DNA of 64,000 nt, taken from assembly GCA_018292915.2 (NCBI GenBank), contig JACVVK020000018.1, positions 2,004,001 through 2,068,000 on the forward strand, written 5' to 3'. The number at the start of each line of letters is the position of its first letter. Within the stretch, counting starts at the first letter, position 1. Position numbers and translations under genes: made by a program. Of this stretch, positions 9,969 through 24,295 are shown piece after piece. Source of the stretch: Batillaria attramentaria (Eukaryota; Mollusca; Gastropoda; Batillariidae). The notes under the pieces were generated by a model that worked only from the letters and a program-made list of their open reading frames with translations, had not been told where the DNA came from and made no database searches.

Positions 9969-10749
9969 CTCACGGTCTTTCATACTGGCTTCTTCTAAAC
10001 AATGTGACCATCATTCATTATACTGAACACACCTTGCTGTTTCGAAAACACTGAACGCTGATCAGGTTTTCGTTGTCCGAGAGAGAGAGACAGAGAGAGG
10101 GGTGGCAATGGGGGGGGGGGGGGGGGGGGCGCACTGCCATTTTTCTCCCACTCAAGAGAGTGGTGCCTTAAGATCCCAGAACTGTGTGGATTCCACCCTG
10201 TATGTAGTTTATCAATGCTTACTGGCCCCGGCAACAGCGTAAACAGACACAGAATGTTGATCAGGGTTTGTTGGACTGCGAGTCAGTAGTTTTTACCCCG
10301 TACTCCCTGAACGCCACCCGACTTACAGTCTGATTCATTCGTGCTATTTCGGGAAGAAATATACGGGCACATTAAAGAAGGAAAGAACATTTAAGAAAAA
10401 AAAAAAAAGCCTGTTGACTGGATGAACGATTACCGTTGCTGTTGTATGCCTGGTATTGGTGTGCTGAATGGCGGCGGTTAATAAAGTGTGATAAACTGAA
10501 CGGTCCCACTCACGGCTTTTTATTCCTACTGACTGGGTGGGTTTTCATCCAAACTTGTCCCGTGTTAAAAAACACAAACAACGCTGTTTGTGTTGGTTAA
10601 AGGCGAGAAAGTTGATTTGCCGATGGAAGGAATTGACGGCTGTCTGGTTTATCCACTGACGTGCAGTATTTCATACACACTCACTAAATGTTCATCTGTA
10701 CTGTGGCATTATTGTGCTATATATCTGATCATTGACATTGATGGAGGGC
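9968..10749. other. intergenic, poly-G and unique sequence
   Basis: A short GA-rich tract is followed by G19 at 10111-10129. Nothing else is recognised before the SINE. Confidence 0.45.
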
Positions 10750-10920
10750 GGGGAGCCGGGGTGGCCGAATGGTAGAGCGTTGGACTTCTACCGCTCGGGT
10801 CGTGAGTTCGATCCCGCCTGGGGCCAAATATTTGTGCTGGCTTTTTCATCGTTGCCCCGTCTTTGATATCACCTGTATGTGGTGGAAAAGGACGTTAAAC
10901 CCCCAAACACCCACCCACCC
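10750..10920 (+). mobile_element. SINE-A copy 3
   Basis: A full-length copy with A box, B box, family body and CCCA tail. The 12-bp duplication TTGATGGAGGGC flanks it (10738-10749 and 10921-10932). Confidence 0.95.
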
Positions 10921-10932
10921 TTGATGGAGGGC

Positions 10933-11956
10933 TGTCAATGTACTGACCATGCAGTGTAGTGCAGGCACATTCCCGACAGCGTTTTGGTTATTACATAACC
11001 ACAGTAAACTCCAATCAATACGGCACGAGAAAAATGATCAACAAAATGTTCAGTTTCTTGTTGTCTACTTTCCAGCGTAACTGACGATTCATCGTGACAC
11101 TGACGATCTGACGATCTGGCCGCAAACAAAGCAAGTCGATTCCCAGTCCCCCCGCCAAAGTCAAATACATTTCGATCACAAACTACACCTGACACTGTGC
11201 TACCCTGAAACGCACACCAGACAATGAAGTGCGGTTTTATTGCCGAGAGAGTATTCTCTCCCAGACAGTTAGTGACCGATCCCAAGTTTCTTTTTCTGTC
11301 CTCTGTCTTTTACCCTCATTTCTCGCCTTTCATTCGCTACTTGTTCAATACCAGCTTTTCACTTGATGTTGGTTTTTATGTGCACACACAAATCCCGTCA
11401 ATATCAGACGGGGATCTGCCCTCACCCCAGAAACTGATCCACTTAGCATATCGATCTGATATTGCCTTTTGCAGTAGGTTCACCCACAGTCATGTTATAA
11501 AAAAAATGCTATAAAAAAAATCTTGTGGGCCGATAAGCAGCTTTGGAAATACCGTGTTTGGCACAACAACCAAAGCCGTCTGCTGGTCGTTACCACCGAC
11601 AACAGACCGTGCAGATGGGTTTTGAACTGTAAGAGGCGTTCAAAGCAGTTGATGTTATTGATTTTACCTGGAACTTGAAATAGCACGTCACGTGACGTCA
11701 TTGTCGCCATCAGAATTTGACTGACCAACAACAATGAGCTTGGGGCGTTACGTAGTTTATGGGAGGGACATATTTACACTTCTTTTTAAATCACGCCCTT
11801 AAAATAAGTTCCTTTTGCAGATTTCATAAATATTTTGTCCAGACAAGCTATGTCCTTATTTGACCGGTGTTTATTCGAAGCAAAATATATCAGCTGGCAA
11901 AAACCCTGATCAGTCTCTTATATAATGACTTATGTCATTAATTCCCCATGTCAAGG

Positions 11957-12036
<80 letters not shown>

Positions 12037-12572
12037 ACACTGTGATGTTTTGTATTCTATTGTAAAAAAAAGAAAAAAAAACAAAACTTGATAATTAACG
12101 TTCAAGTTCCGGTGGGTGGAAAAGAAATCGTGACCACGACACGACTTCCATGCTAATGCGTTGATTTGAGGTTAACGTAGTTGCTCTTGGCCATTCCCCC
12201 AGACACGTCGCTTGCCGTTAAAACGTCCGTTTATTATCTCGACAGACAAGTGTGGGCATTGTGAAGTCAGGCGTGGCGATAATCACCTGACCATTTCTAC
12301 GGCCATTTGTCTAGCAGGCTGAACACACACAACACTGACTCGACAACACTGAACTGCCGACAATGACTCCCCAGTCTTAGTTCTAGGCACATCAACGTGT
12401 TTCCCTGAGGACGGGGAGAAAGCTGTGAATTTAGAAAGAGGGACATTTCTTGGGGTGGTAACGAACCAGTGTGAACGAACTGTTGAGGACACTAGACAGT
12501 ACATAATGTCTTGTGCAGTCTTCTCACTCTCTCTCACTCACTCACTCGCTCCCTGTCTGTGTGTTGGTGCAG
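10933..12572. other. intergenic before NSUN7
   Basis: A (GT)n tract occupies 11958-12034 and an A-rich run lies near 12065. No exon is supported in this stretch. Confidence 0.5.
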
Positions 12573-12646
12573 AGCGCGGACCGGTGTCAGTGGTTGGGTG
12601 AGGAGTAGAAGCCGGGACACGCGGTCACACACTGACAGCCAGGCAG
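12573..12646 (+). other. NSUN7: possible NSUN7 5' UTR exon
   Basis: A pyrimidine-rich tract and TTGGTGCAG end at 12572, and CAGGCAG followed by GTGAGG marks a good donor at 12647. The 74-nt interval has no in-frame link needed for NSUN7, so it would be untranslated. Support is splice-site quality only. Confidence 0.3.
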
Positions 12647-12757
12647 GTGAGGCACCCTTACTTACCGTTCACCGTTTTCTTACATCAGTTTTGCAGCAAA
12701 ATCAACCTCTTTAAATCGGGAAGCAGGAGTTGAAAAAAATAAGTAAGTCAAGGATTT

Positions 12758-12763
<6 letters not shown>

Positions 12764-12831
<68 letters not shown>
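12764..12831 (+). repeat. (GT)n microsatellite
   Basis: A pure GT tract of about 66 bp followed by a short GA run. Confidence 0.98.
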
Positions 12832-12832
<1 letters not shown>

Positions 12833-13919
12833 CTCGGGAAGAGAGAGAGAGAATTATAGTACACGTAACAGATTTGGAAGTCGTACAGTTGAGTCTCTGA
12901 GGACACTTCCAGTCCAGGTCAAAACTAATTCAACTGAAAAGTTGCATTTCATCAGCTCTGTGCTCCCGTGTATAGTGAATAATACGTAAGATGGACAGGA
13001 GAAATGCAGCTCGTGAGGTCAGACATCAACAGCAGATACGTAAGCGATAGCTTACCGGACTTTCTGGACCTTCTCAGTGTTCAGTCTAATAATGTGGAAT
13101 GGTTGTTACTATCTCGCTGTGATTTTCATCGTTGGGTTCTTTCGGACATTGTCTACGTGTATCACCCTGAGTGTGAGTCAGTATGTCGGAAATGTATTCA
13201 TCTTCATTCTTGTGACATTGAAACTGGAACAGGCAGAGTGCAGTTAAGAAAGTGGATCACTCGTTGGACGCTACCTGACCGACCATACTTTACAATAAGA
13301 CTTATTGCTTCTCCGTCAGGGGCACTGTGCGTGTATGGTCGGTGTGGAAATGTACCATGTACGTGTAGAATCACATTGCGAGCCCGTAAAGTGAGAGAGT
13401 CTGTAGTGAGTGTGAGAATAGTCCTTAACCCACTCTACTGGGCGGAGAACATTGTGTTATACGGTAAGTGTTAAGTCTACGTGAATACTATCGGCCGTAA
13501 TCAATCAATCACGTCGTATTCATTGTGACGGGCCACCGCTCATCAGCGCGATTCTATCACACACAACACAATGGTCAGCGGACAGTTTGGTGTTAGATGG
13601 CGTGGGTCGGCTTCGATTAAACTTGCTCTTGCAGGCAGCAATCACACACGCCGGGTTTCCTGTCACGACAGGTTAACGTTGTTGTTGGTTCAGTGTTGTC
13701 CGTACTTGACAGCCGCTACAGCATGCACCTACCTCTCAGGGTTTTGAGTAGTTTCTGTTGGTGTCGTGTCCTGTCACGTTGATCTCAGCCCATGTCGTCA
13801 GTTTTCCACACGTACTGCTCGTGGCATAATTATGTTGTTCAATCTTTTCTCCATACCCCAGAATCGACTGTAGGAGTCAAATAATCTTCAACTGATCTCG
13901 AATCTTGTTTGTGTTGCAG

Positions 13920-14244
13920 ACCGTCACGACAAGGCTGGGCGAGGAACAGTCCGTGTGGACAATCAGTAACTGTGGATTGTTAGATAGTTTGAAGCCCGTG
14001 GTCTTGCGGCCAGTTGCAGGCGTGAGGACGGAGTATCGTGTCTGTATAGATCTAGTATCTCGTGAGGAACCGTGACAAAGAAACGTTGGCGAGCGTGCAG
14101 GTTGAGGGGCGGAGTGGCGGACAGCTGGCGGAGGGGGGCGGGGCTGATGCACACCACCCCGAGGGCGGCGCCGACATCAGCCAGTGGCCGGGGAACGTGC
14201 AGAGTGAGGTAGGCGGGAGGGAGGGGGCACACGTCACCAGCAGC
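13920..14244 (+). other. NSUN7: NSUN7 5' UTR part of first coding exon, with uORF
   Basis: TTGTGTTGCAG at 13909-13919 is a plausible acceptor. A 21-codon upstream ORF runs from ATG 14147 to TAG 14212 in a different frame from the main start. The main frame is open back to 14062 but holds no earlier ATG. Confidence 0.45.
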
Positions 14245-14821
14245 ATGGCACCAACGGCCGAGAAGAGGATGACGGGACCTACGCAGGTCTTCCGAGCCGG
14301 AGACTGGCACCACCGCCAGCAGCTACAACAACAGCAGCAACAACAGCAACATCCTCGCAAGCATCACGACACCGCTCACCCTCCTACTGGAGGTACGGAC
14401 GCCACAGCGTCGTCTCACCGATTCCCCGACGATCTGGAGGAAGTGTCACACACAAGGTCTCCCCGTCAGTTGCACAGCGCGCCCCAACAACGGAAGGTGT
14501 CGAGCGAGGAACCGAGTACGTCCAGTGACTCAACAGGACTACAGTTCATGGAGTTTGATCACCGTGTGTCCGACCCGGCCATCATCAATGAGATCTTCTA
14601 CAAGGAGCCGTGTCTCCACACGCACCGCATGTTCTGCCGGGCGGCCAACATCTTCGCGGCTTTACGCCACTCTCGGGGTCACGATGACATGCCGGGCCTC
14701 CACCGCCGCAAGACACTGGCCAACTTGGACACGAGACCCAAGATCCAGATCCCGGAGATGGATTTTAAGGACACGTCGGAGAAAAAGACCGTCTACGAAC
14801 TGGCCTTCGCCACCCTGAAAT
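14245..14821 (+). CDS. NSUN7: NSUN7 coding exon 1
   Basis: It runs from ATG to a GTGAGT donor at 14822, phase 1. It encodes a low-complexity start with a Gln8 run, a Ser-rich stretch ([11 protein letters not shown]), then conserved [11 protein letters not shown] and [10 protein letters not shown]. Confidence 0.88.
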
Positions 14822-17064
14822 GTGAGTATCGCTTTTTACGTGTTTTGAGTGATGTGTCTGATGATGCGGGTAGGAGGGGAGTAGACATGTCGTTATGAAG
14901 CACCCGCAGTCGCCCGCTCACGTTATGTCAGTCACTGAGAAAGTCACCATCAGCCCACTACAATGCAATTCTCGTTTATTTATTTATTTATTTATTATTT
15001 TTCTTTTCTTTTTTTTTAGCTGTTTGATTAAAGAATAAAAATCTGTATTGTCCAATACTGATACCACCAAATACAACAATGCTGAATGCCGTGGAGTCAC
15101 TGTGTGAAGTCAGAGAGGGAAGATGGCGCGATGTCAGTGTTTCTTGTAGGAGAGAGAGAGAGAGTGCTGGGAGGTGCCGCAGAGAGAGAGAGAGAGAGAG
15201 AGAGATAACGATAACAATAACAATAACGATAACGATGACGATCCTTTATTTTACAACGGAAGAAGTTATAGGCATACAAAGACCATTTTCAAACTTGCCG
15301 TTGCTACACTACCGTGAGAAAGAAAATTCAAAAGAAGAATATGAAGAGAAGGATAAAATAATATTTTTAAAAAAACATAAGAACAAGAAATCGCACACAA
15401 AGACACACACATAAACACACGCACACACACATATAATATGCGCTCGCTCGCGCGGCAAGCATAATTATACACAAAATCATGTCAGAGAGAGAGAGAGAGA
15501 GAGAGCTACTGATCTGAAGACGTCGCTTGTTTACTTTGTATGTCCAACGCCCACTGTAATTAATTTGTTTTACCAATCACCCCCAGCCCTCCACCCCATA
15601 CTGACGCGCTAAACGCTTATTGGTAGTGACGTGTGTAAGCCCAGCCAACTAATATCACGTACATCGGTTGTCATCACAAATCTCGGGTGGTTATCAGGGT
15701 TTTTCACGAGACATCTTGGCGGTCACAAATAAGGTTGTAAGTGTCAGCTGAGTGCATGGTATCAATGTTGATATCAGTTGGGATTTGCAGGGCTTGCATG
15801 AAGCATTCTCCTGTAGCACAGAGAGTGGCCTATTATGTCTCAGTAGTTTGGAAGAAGTGCTCTACACTATACTGCCTACAGTCGATATACAGCCTTCACA
15901 AAAAGTTAAGGACCACTTGCAAATATCATTCAACTTTTGTCGTGGTGGCATGCTGGTGTAGTGCTGAACATCGCTGAAACGGCGGCTTATGTAGGCAAAC
16001 AAATGAGCACAGTTCATAACCAGGGATGCATTCTTTGACCTGCATCTCATTTTTGCCGTGCAGAAAGCCCCAGGTATCGCTCACTGAACACTGAAACTCG
16101 GTCTAGTTTTGCCGAAATTGCAGATTTTCAAACGCGCTAAGCATGCTGTGTGACGCGCACGTGCCATCCACACAGTGGTCGCCATGTTCACTAATTACCC
16201 CTTAACCTTGCTACCGAATTTTACGGGAAAAATCTTATTCGTTTATTTTTTCTGATTTATTGAAACTGTCACCCATTATGTTGACTGGTCCATAACTTTT
16301 TGTGAAGACTGTATGTAGCGTCAGTGCCCATACTTCGACTTGACGCGCGCAATTGGTTTGAAGGAGTGCTGCTCTCTGTTGTTTGGTGATACACGGTGAC
16401 GACTGAAGGGCCCAGTATATAGCTGACGGCTTTAATATCTGTAGGTAGGTTTACCGGCGAGATCTCAACTGTTACACGATAAGAAATGTTGCTAATCAGT
16501 TTGGCGTAGTGTACCGTCAATGTGTAGTGGTGGGTGAAGGGCTGGATGTGAAGTGTAAGTGGCAGTGATATAAAGAAATGTTGGTGTTGTGTTTGACTGT
16601 AACCACTTATCCCCAAGTGCTTCACCACGACTCACACTTTCCACCTGCCTTTGAACTACTCGGGTTCCCCCCCCCCCCTCAACGCCATGCAACAGAAAGG
16701 GAAGACAGAAATGCTTTTCATCTAATGGCTTTTACGTCGTACCCGTATATGTACCCGTGTCTGTGGTTAAAAGGGTGGAAGATAGCGTAGTGTTTCCTTC
16801 TGTTTCTCAGTCCACCAGCTTGTTTCCATTTAGACTGACCCTTGTCTTGTTATTCGGGGAGAGGGGGGGGGGGGGGGCATGTATTAGAAAAAATATACAA
16901 AATCAGTATCCGTACCGAATGAAAACAAACTACATTTTTCACCCCCCCCCCCAAAAAAAAAAAAAAAACTAAAAAAAACCCAAACAACAACAAAACAAGG
17001 TAAAGAAGAAAAAACAAGAAGAAAAAATGCCAGTGTCACTGTGGTCAGCTGACCATCATCCATT

Positions 17065-17143
<79 letters not shown>

Positions 17144-17488
17144 ATTTTAGAAACAGCGATTCCGTGTCACCAGTACTTATCAGTAAGACTACGACGGAAG
17201 CGACTAGAGTGACCGTTACCTGTCCTGATTCCAGTCTTGTTGCACGTACAATCCGGGAGCACATTGTATGGTTAGGTGCTCGGGGTGATTATTAATGAAT
17301 GCCGCCAGTAACAAGTATCGTGCGCATTATGGCAGTAAGCGTTCTGAACGTGGCCATTTCATCTGGAACTACACCGTTTACTGCTGTACCAGCCGTCACG
17401 TGACGGGGGCAGTGCCTCAAGCGGTCACTGAGAACGGTGCATCATACTGCAGTCTATTTAGTGCTCTTTATACCCGGTGTGTGTGTGT

Positions 17489-17528
<40 letters not shown>

Positions 17529-18669
17529 GTGTGTTGTTTTGTTTCACGTTTCTCATTTTTTAGTTTATTTATGTGTGTGTATATCTTACGTGTCCTTTCA
17601 AGTTTCCATCTTACGGTGAACATGGATGGTGTTAATGAATATTCAGTGCCCCTAGGGAGGTCCCGAACAAAGTCTTGACTTGCACCAGTCATGGAACTGC
17701 CGCTCAGTGTTGATCACAATTCCGATAGCAATGCTCCATTACCGCCATTGTGTCCTGCTGCCCGCCATTTGCATACTTGACTGCTCCGTCAGTCCCCCCT
17801 AAGAGAAAAACGTCAGCAGGTCCATCAACCGCTTCATCGGTCTCGTTAGTCTGGGGTTAAACCTCTCTCTTGGATATTGTATGCTGCCGTCAATATGGCG
17901 GTGTGAGGCGGAAGGCTGAGTAAGGTGAATATGATGCCGACTGCCCCGTCCCCAGTCAACACTAAACCCCGTGATGAATGACGTCCTGGAGTTGTTCAGT
18001 AATGGGAAGTGAGTGTTGATTAGCGGCACCAGCAGCTTTATGAGAGCAATATCCCAACACACGCCATTCCTGCCCTGTACAGACATGACGCAAGTCGCGA
18101 GTAATGCAGGTTCAAGTGTCCCCCGGCCAGCCGGCACATGGCCATTCTTTCTCATTACTCATACTCTACCGCTGTTTGATGGGTGTAGGTTCTCATCATT
18201 GATATTGGGCTTTGGTGTGGGTGTTTTCTCGTTACTGATACTGGACCGGCTTTGATGTGGATAATTTGGAGGACAGGGAAATCTGTCGGTCAACACATGA
18301 GGTACTGCACCACTCGGTCTGCAGCCAAATCCACCGGCAGAGTGTCCGCCATGTCAACACTGCTCAGGCGCCTTCAAGGGAGATAGTGACGTCACAGATG
18401 ACCATAAACCGCACTGCCAACTAACAAATGAGATATATTGGAGATAATAAATCGCCCCCGCCACTAAGCTGTGCCGGCCTTTGATAACTGGACAATACAG
18501 TCAACATCTACAGAGAATATCCACAGACAACTTGTGTGTAATAATATAACACATAACAATTTTGAAACAATTGAAACAAACACCCCCTTCGCCGCTATAA
18601 AGGTTAGGAAACACAAAGGGTTTTTTGCTCCTCTGTGTAACAAAGGTAGTCTATGTACTAACCCCCGTC

Positions 18670-18744
<75 letters not shown>

Positions 18745-20622
18745 TCCGCAGTAAATGAAATGTATAGAAACCTTAACATTGGCATTTTCTCAGAATCTAC
18801 AAAAACCAAAGGCACCAAACTTGGCATGCTGATAGAGAGTCCTAAGACCTTTCACAATATATCGTTTGACCCATACAGTTTTGGGAAAAATTGTAATATT
18901 GCCAGGAACTAAGAAACACCAGGGACACCTTACTTGGCTTGATAGATAATTATTGATAAGATTTTATTTTACAAACATACCCTTTTGAATGACCTTGACC
19001 CATGTCACGAGGGAGCCATGGAGGCTGCTGCCTCTCTAGTTGTGGGTTTTTTGGGTTTTTTTTACAAGGTGCGAGTGCCCTTTATGAGTGAAATCACACA
19101 TATTTTAGTGTTTGTGGATTGCTCCTTAACAACTGTAAGATTCTGCCATTGAAGTTGTGACCGTCGCTCGAGTCGACAGCGGCAAACACTCAATGTAAAA
19201 TGTGACACTGAGCTGACGAGAGGGTCGGCCCCTTCTGATGACCGGCTGAGCTGCCAGAACACAGCGCAAAAAAAACCTTTTACACTGACTTTCTGTTTTG
19301 TCTGACACGTACGATCGTTTGTTTTCAGATCAGTATGTGTTCGACGACATTCTGGATGACACCAACTTCTTTAACTACCATTCGGAGGTGAGTTTCTCCA
19401 CACTTTGTCTACATGTCCCCAGTAGTTTTGAAGTTATCCTCTGTAATGCCCGGGGAGCCGGGGTGGCCCTATGGTAGAGCGTTGGACTTCTAATGCTCGG
19501 GTCGTGAGTTCGTATCCCGGCTGGGGCCAAATATTTGTGCTGGCTTTTTCATCGTTGCCCCGTCTTTGGTATCACCCGTATGTGGTGGAAAAGGACGTTA
19601 AACCCCCAAACACCCACCCACCCACTCTGTAATACCCAGTAGTTTTGAATGTTTCTTCCACTATACCCAGGAGTTGTAAATTTATCTGCAAGTTCCATAG
19701 TACCTTAGTAGTTAGTACCCAGTAGTTTTGAATTTAATATAGGAGACTTACAGGGCGCTTATACATGTACATAGCAGGCTTAACTTTCTCGTCCACAATA
19801 CCCATTCTTTTTTTTATGTCTCGTCCACAATAACCAGTAGATTTGAACGAATAACTTTCAACATAGCATATCGTGCAACAGCACTTCAGTGTAACGACCA
19901 CTGTTTTCTTGATGAGCATTATAGTGTATGTCTTGGGCTTGTTGGTAACATTGTGACTGTGTCCGTTGTGTTTGAGTGGGCTGCAAAAGAGCGTTCTGTT
20001 TCATGTTAGAACGTCAGATGGGAGTTGTTAAAAAACAACAACTACGGCTCTCATCTAGCGTCACGGTTCTAACAATAAACATGGCCTGTACGGTACGGTA
20101 TCTGTACGCCACTTGCCCGCCTCTTGTACACTCAACGCTGGTTTCTCTCCGTCTTGGGTCAGTTCCATCTTTGCTCAAACGAAATCGTGCTGTTGTAGTG
20201 TGGGATGATTCCTGCTATCCGAATCGTAATCTCGCTGGAACATTACGGCAGATATGCACAGTTGACTCCGTCAAGCTGCAAGTTTCACTGGACTGAATCC
20301 CAGTGCTCATGTGACTTGGTTACTGTTGTCACGGTTCATGCTGTCAGGAGTAAACACTTAGGTTGATAGGGTGGACTAAGTGTAGGTGGAAGTGGGGTGG
20401 GGTGGGTCACAGCGAGTGAGAACGCTAGATAGATAGGCAGATAGATTGTGCCCCACATCATTGATCGCGTTTAGCCGTCTGCCGTAAGACGTAAACAGCG
20501 TGGTGTGTTGCCAAATTAGCGGTGAAATATTGATGGAGCAGGAATCAATCATTCACATATCACGGACTTCGGCAGGAACACACGACTGACGGTCGACCGG
20601 TAAACTCACCACATTCCACCGT

Positions 20623-20663
<41 letters not shown>

Positions 20664-22758
20664 TCGGGGGGGGGGGGGTGTCACCACGTTCAACCTACGA
20701 GATAAGAGGGAAACGGGGGGGGTGGAGGGGATAGGGGGAGTCCTTGCCTCATGTACGGATATCGAGTTCGTAATGTGTTTACATCAGGGTGAAGTCAGCT
20801 GACAGTCACAGCTGACATCGTCTGAAAGAAGCCGGTTGTCGGTGGGGGCGGGGGCGGGACCTATGTGCACTCGACGGAAGACAGTCAGTGTGAAAATGAG
20901 AAGTCAGTTATTGATTTGATCGATTCCTAATATAATGGTTTCCACCGTGACCTACACATTCTAATACACTACACACTAAAAGTATTATGCTGTAAAATAG
21001 AGAAGAACGGCCGGTGTAGCATAATTAACGGACTCCCCAAGTCACGGATTCCCCCCGGCCCAATAATGTTATACAGTGTATAAGTAATGGACTCCTGCGT
21101 CAGTCAAATAGTGAAATACGTTCCGAGGGTGTAATTAATGGATCCCCGGTGTCACAAACGTGTTGGCAAGAGGATCCACAGACTTGTTGTGTAATGATAA
21201 CTATGTGCCCATCACAAATACTGTATATAGATGTATATGCCTATATCATATATCGCGGCACGGGCTGGTATCGTACAACTCTGCACAATGCCCAACACGA
21301 CATGGAGGCAACTACAGATGATATACATCTATATCCAGAGACATAGATATCTATGTCTGTCTATATCTCTATATATAGTTGAAGTAAACTACTACAGTAT
21401 CTTGTGGTCACCTGAAGAGCACGACCCACCAGAGTTATGCGATGCGGACCGTGAGTGGCGGCAGTAAAACTTGTACAAGTTACCCGGCGGCCGGTCACTC
21501 TCATCGAGTCATAGTTCAGCACTATACCGGCACACGGCACCAGCTGTCTCCTAATTAATATCACGTCCTTCTTATAGCGGTGGAGTGGGCGAAAACTGGT
21601 CTCTGACAGTTTGACAACTGTCCCGTCAAGGAGTGAGGACGATTAATGGCGGCTTCAACTCTCTACAGGAATAGAACTTGTTAAGGAGTAGTGTGAGGGA
21701 CGACTGACACGTCACACCGCTCAGTCCGTCTTACAGTTTATTGCACTCAACCTCAAGGCTGTTTACATTATGATTGACACGGCCACGATAACACCCGGCA
21801 TGTTGTAAATGACATCAGTAATCAGGAAGAAATATTCCACACCGTGTGTAGTATTGGTGATATATGAGTAGGTACTAGTACATGGTAATGATCATTATCT
21901 ATACCGGCCCCCGAAACAAGTCAAGTGGTTCAGTTCCCACATCACCAGCAACGGGACGAAACAAGAACTACAGTTGTCGCCCTTGGGCTGTATAGTCCCA
22001 AAAACCTTGGAATCAGAAATTCTCGCTCAAAATAAAACGAATTAAAAATAAAAAAAATCTGTTTTTGTGGGGTGGGGGTGGGGGGTAAAAACATGGAGAC
22101 TACTAGCGATACCACCCGTAATTCGCACACATTTGGTCTCACAAACAGATGTATTTGATCATTTCCCCATGTGGCAAAGCGTCAGTTTAATAACAGGACT
22201 GTAGGTGTGACCACCGACTGGACTGGGTGTATATATGGGTATGATAAACACAAGCTGGTAAATGTGGCACTTGTACGGTGAGTATCAATGCTGTGTTGTG
22301 AGCCAGCCTGTGTTGACTGTCACCAGTTACGTGAGGACGGACCGCTGGTGATGGTGATCTTGTGGGACTACCAGTCTCGTAAGTTCCAGCCGCGTGTTGC
22401 GATTGGGGACGAGGTGCTGCACGAGACGTGTCTAGAGATCGAGCAGGCCATCCTGGACATGAAGACCAAGCTGAACGCCTCACTAGCACGTCGGAGGATC
22501 AAGGCGTCAGCTCCCTCTATAGAACATCTTCTCCCTCTGAACGTTCGCAGCAAGTCCTCCTCTCAGCAACCGCTGCCCGTTTATGCTTGGGTCAACCAGC
22601 TCAAAACAAAGTCAGTCAGTAAGACAGTGCACAACCTCTCTGTGTCTGTTTCTCTCTCTGTCTCTCTCAACCAGTTCAAAACAAAGTGTGTGCTGATTAT
22701 GTCCGAACTGAAGCGTTCTCTTTTGCATAGTGTTGTGTGAAGAATAAGAGAATAAAGT

Positions 22759-22854
<96 letters not shown>

Positions 22855-23654
22855 CTGACTGACTGACTGACTGAAACGTTTATTTCAGGATAAAGACTTG
22901 TAGGCATGGTCTGCCTATCTTACAAGCTGTCCTGCTAATCTAGAAATACTAAAAGATAAAGGCTAATATGACAAAAAGCATACCTGGCACAAAAGGAGTA
23001 AATTTAATAGTAAACAAGAAAAGAAAGCGAAAAAATTAAACGTGCAAAGACAGAAAGAAGTGCAAGAAATTCTAGGGAAACACATCGGGAAATAGGTGAA
23101 AAGTAGACAGCATGGTGTTTGTTGTAGTATACGACACAACTTGTAAAAAGGTAACATGTCACAGTGCGAGAGAGAGAGAGAGAGACCGACCTGCGTTAAT
23201 TTTGTGCAAATCCATGTAACATACATAATTATACTAACCTTGTGACCTTGACCGTGTCAGTGCCAACGACCTGCTGGAGCAGCTGAAGGACGACGGGTTC
23301 CAGCAGACGTGGAAAATCCCCACAGACAGCGCCACCTTCACGGACAAGACGTTCTTTGTGGACCCGCACTGTAGCGACATGCTTGTCTTCTCCATGGACT
23401 GTGCCCCCTTACTGCAGGAACACCCTCTGGTCGTATCAGGTCAGCTAGTGCGGGAGGTCAGTATAGAGCGTTGTATATCTTGTGTAGAGATATATCGGTA
23501 TTGCACCTCCATACACGGTGAAGCATTCTGTTGACCAGTGTTGTCATAACAGTCCCATACACGGCACGTGTAGCATCGTGTTTACCGATATGTTGTGGTG
23601 AATTAGCCAGTCAAATCGATTTTCAGACAACAAGAGATCACCGACTGGAAGACA

Positions 23655-23690
<36 letters not shown>

Positions 23691-23695
23691 AGTGT

Positions 23696-23745
<50 letters not shown>

Positions 23746-24255
23746 TAACACTGAGTCCATTGATGTTTGGTGTCAAATCAGTAAGAAGCAACTACCACCG
23801 AAGTTTGTTGTTTCTCGTTGTTTGTTTGTTTTTTCACACATGGCAAGGGACTGTTCAGATGATGATCTGTATTACAGCAGCGTTCACATATAACGGGTTT
23901 TCCTGCTGTCCGAACACCATGACTTGAACCGCTGTGATGTTGAGTAGTAGTCTGAACGTCTGTCTAAAGCAGCGCGTGATATTTCAGGACAAGTCGTCCT
24001 GTCTGGCAGCCCACAGTGTTCTCCCCTTGCTGAGTGAGGAGAAAGACGTGGTTGTTGTGAACCCCGGGTCCGGATTGGTAGTGGCGCATTTGGCCAGTCT
24101 CATTGTGGACAAGGGGGGACAGGTTGTGGTCATCAGTGACGGAGGGAAGGACGCTCACCACAAGTTGCTTCGTAACATGGAACTACTGGGGGCATCCAAG
24201 TGTATCCTTGGGATTAGGCTGCTCTCTCTCTCTCTCTCTCTCTCTCTCACGCACG

Positions 24256-24295
<40 letters not shown>

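Noticed and set aside
10750..10825. Genuine tRNA gene
   Set aside because: The cloverleaf-like head is followed by the same body and CCCA tail in all ten copies, so it is a SINE head.
13004..13474. 156-codon plus-strand frame as a gene
   Set aside because: No recognisable domain, no good splice sites and a composition typical of chance; it could be non-coding NSUN7 5' sequence.
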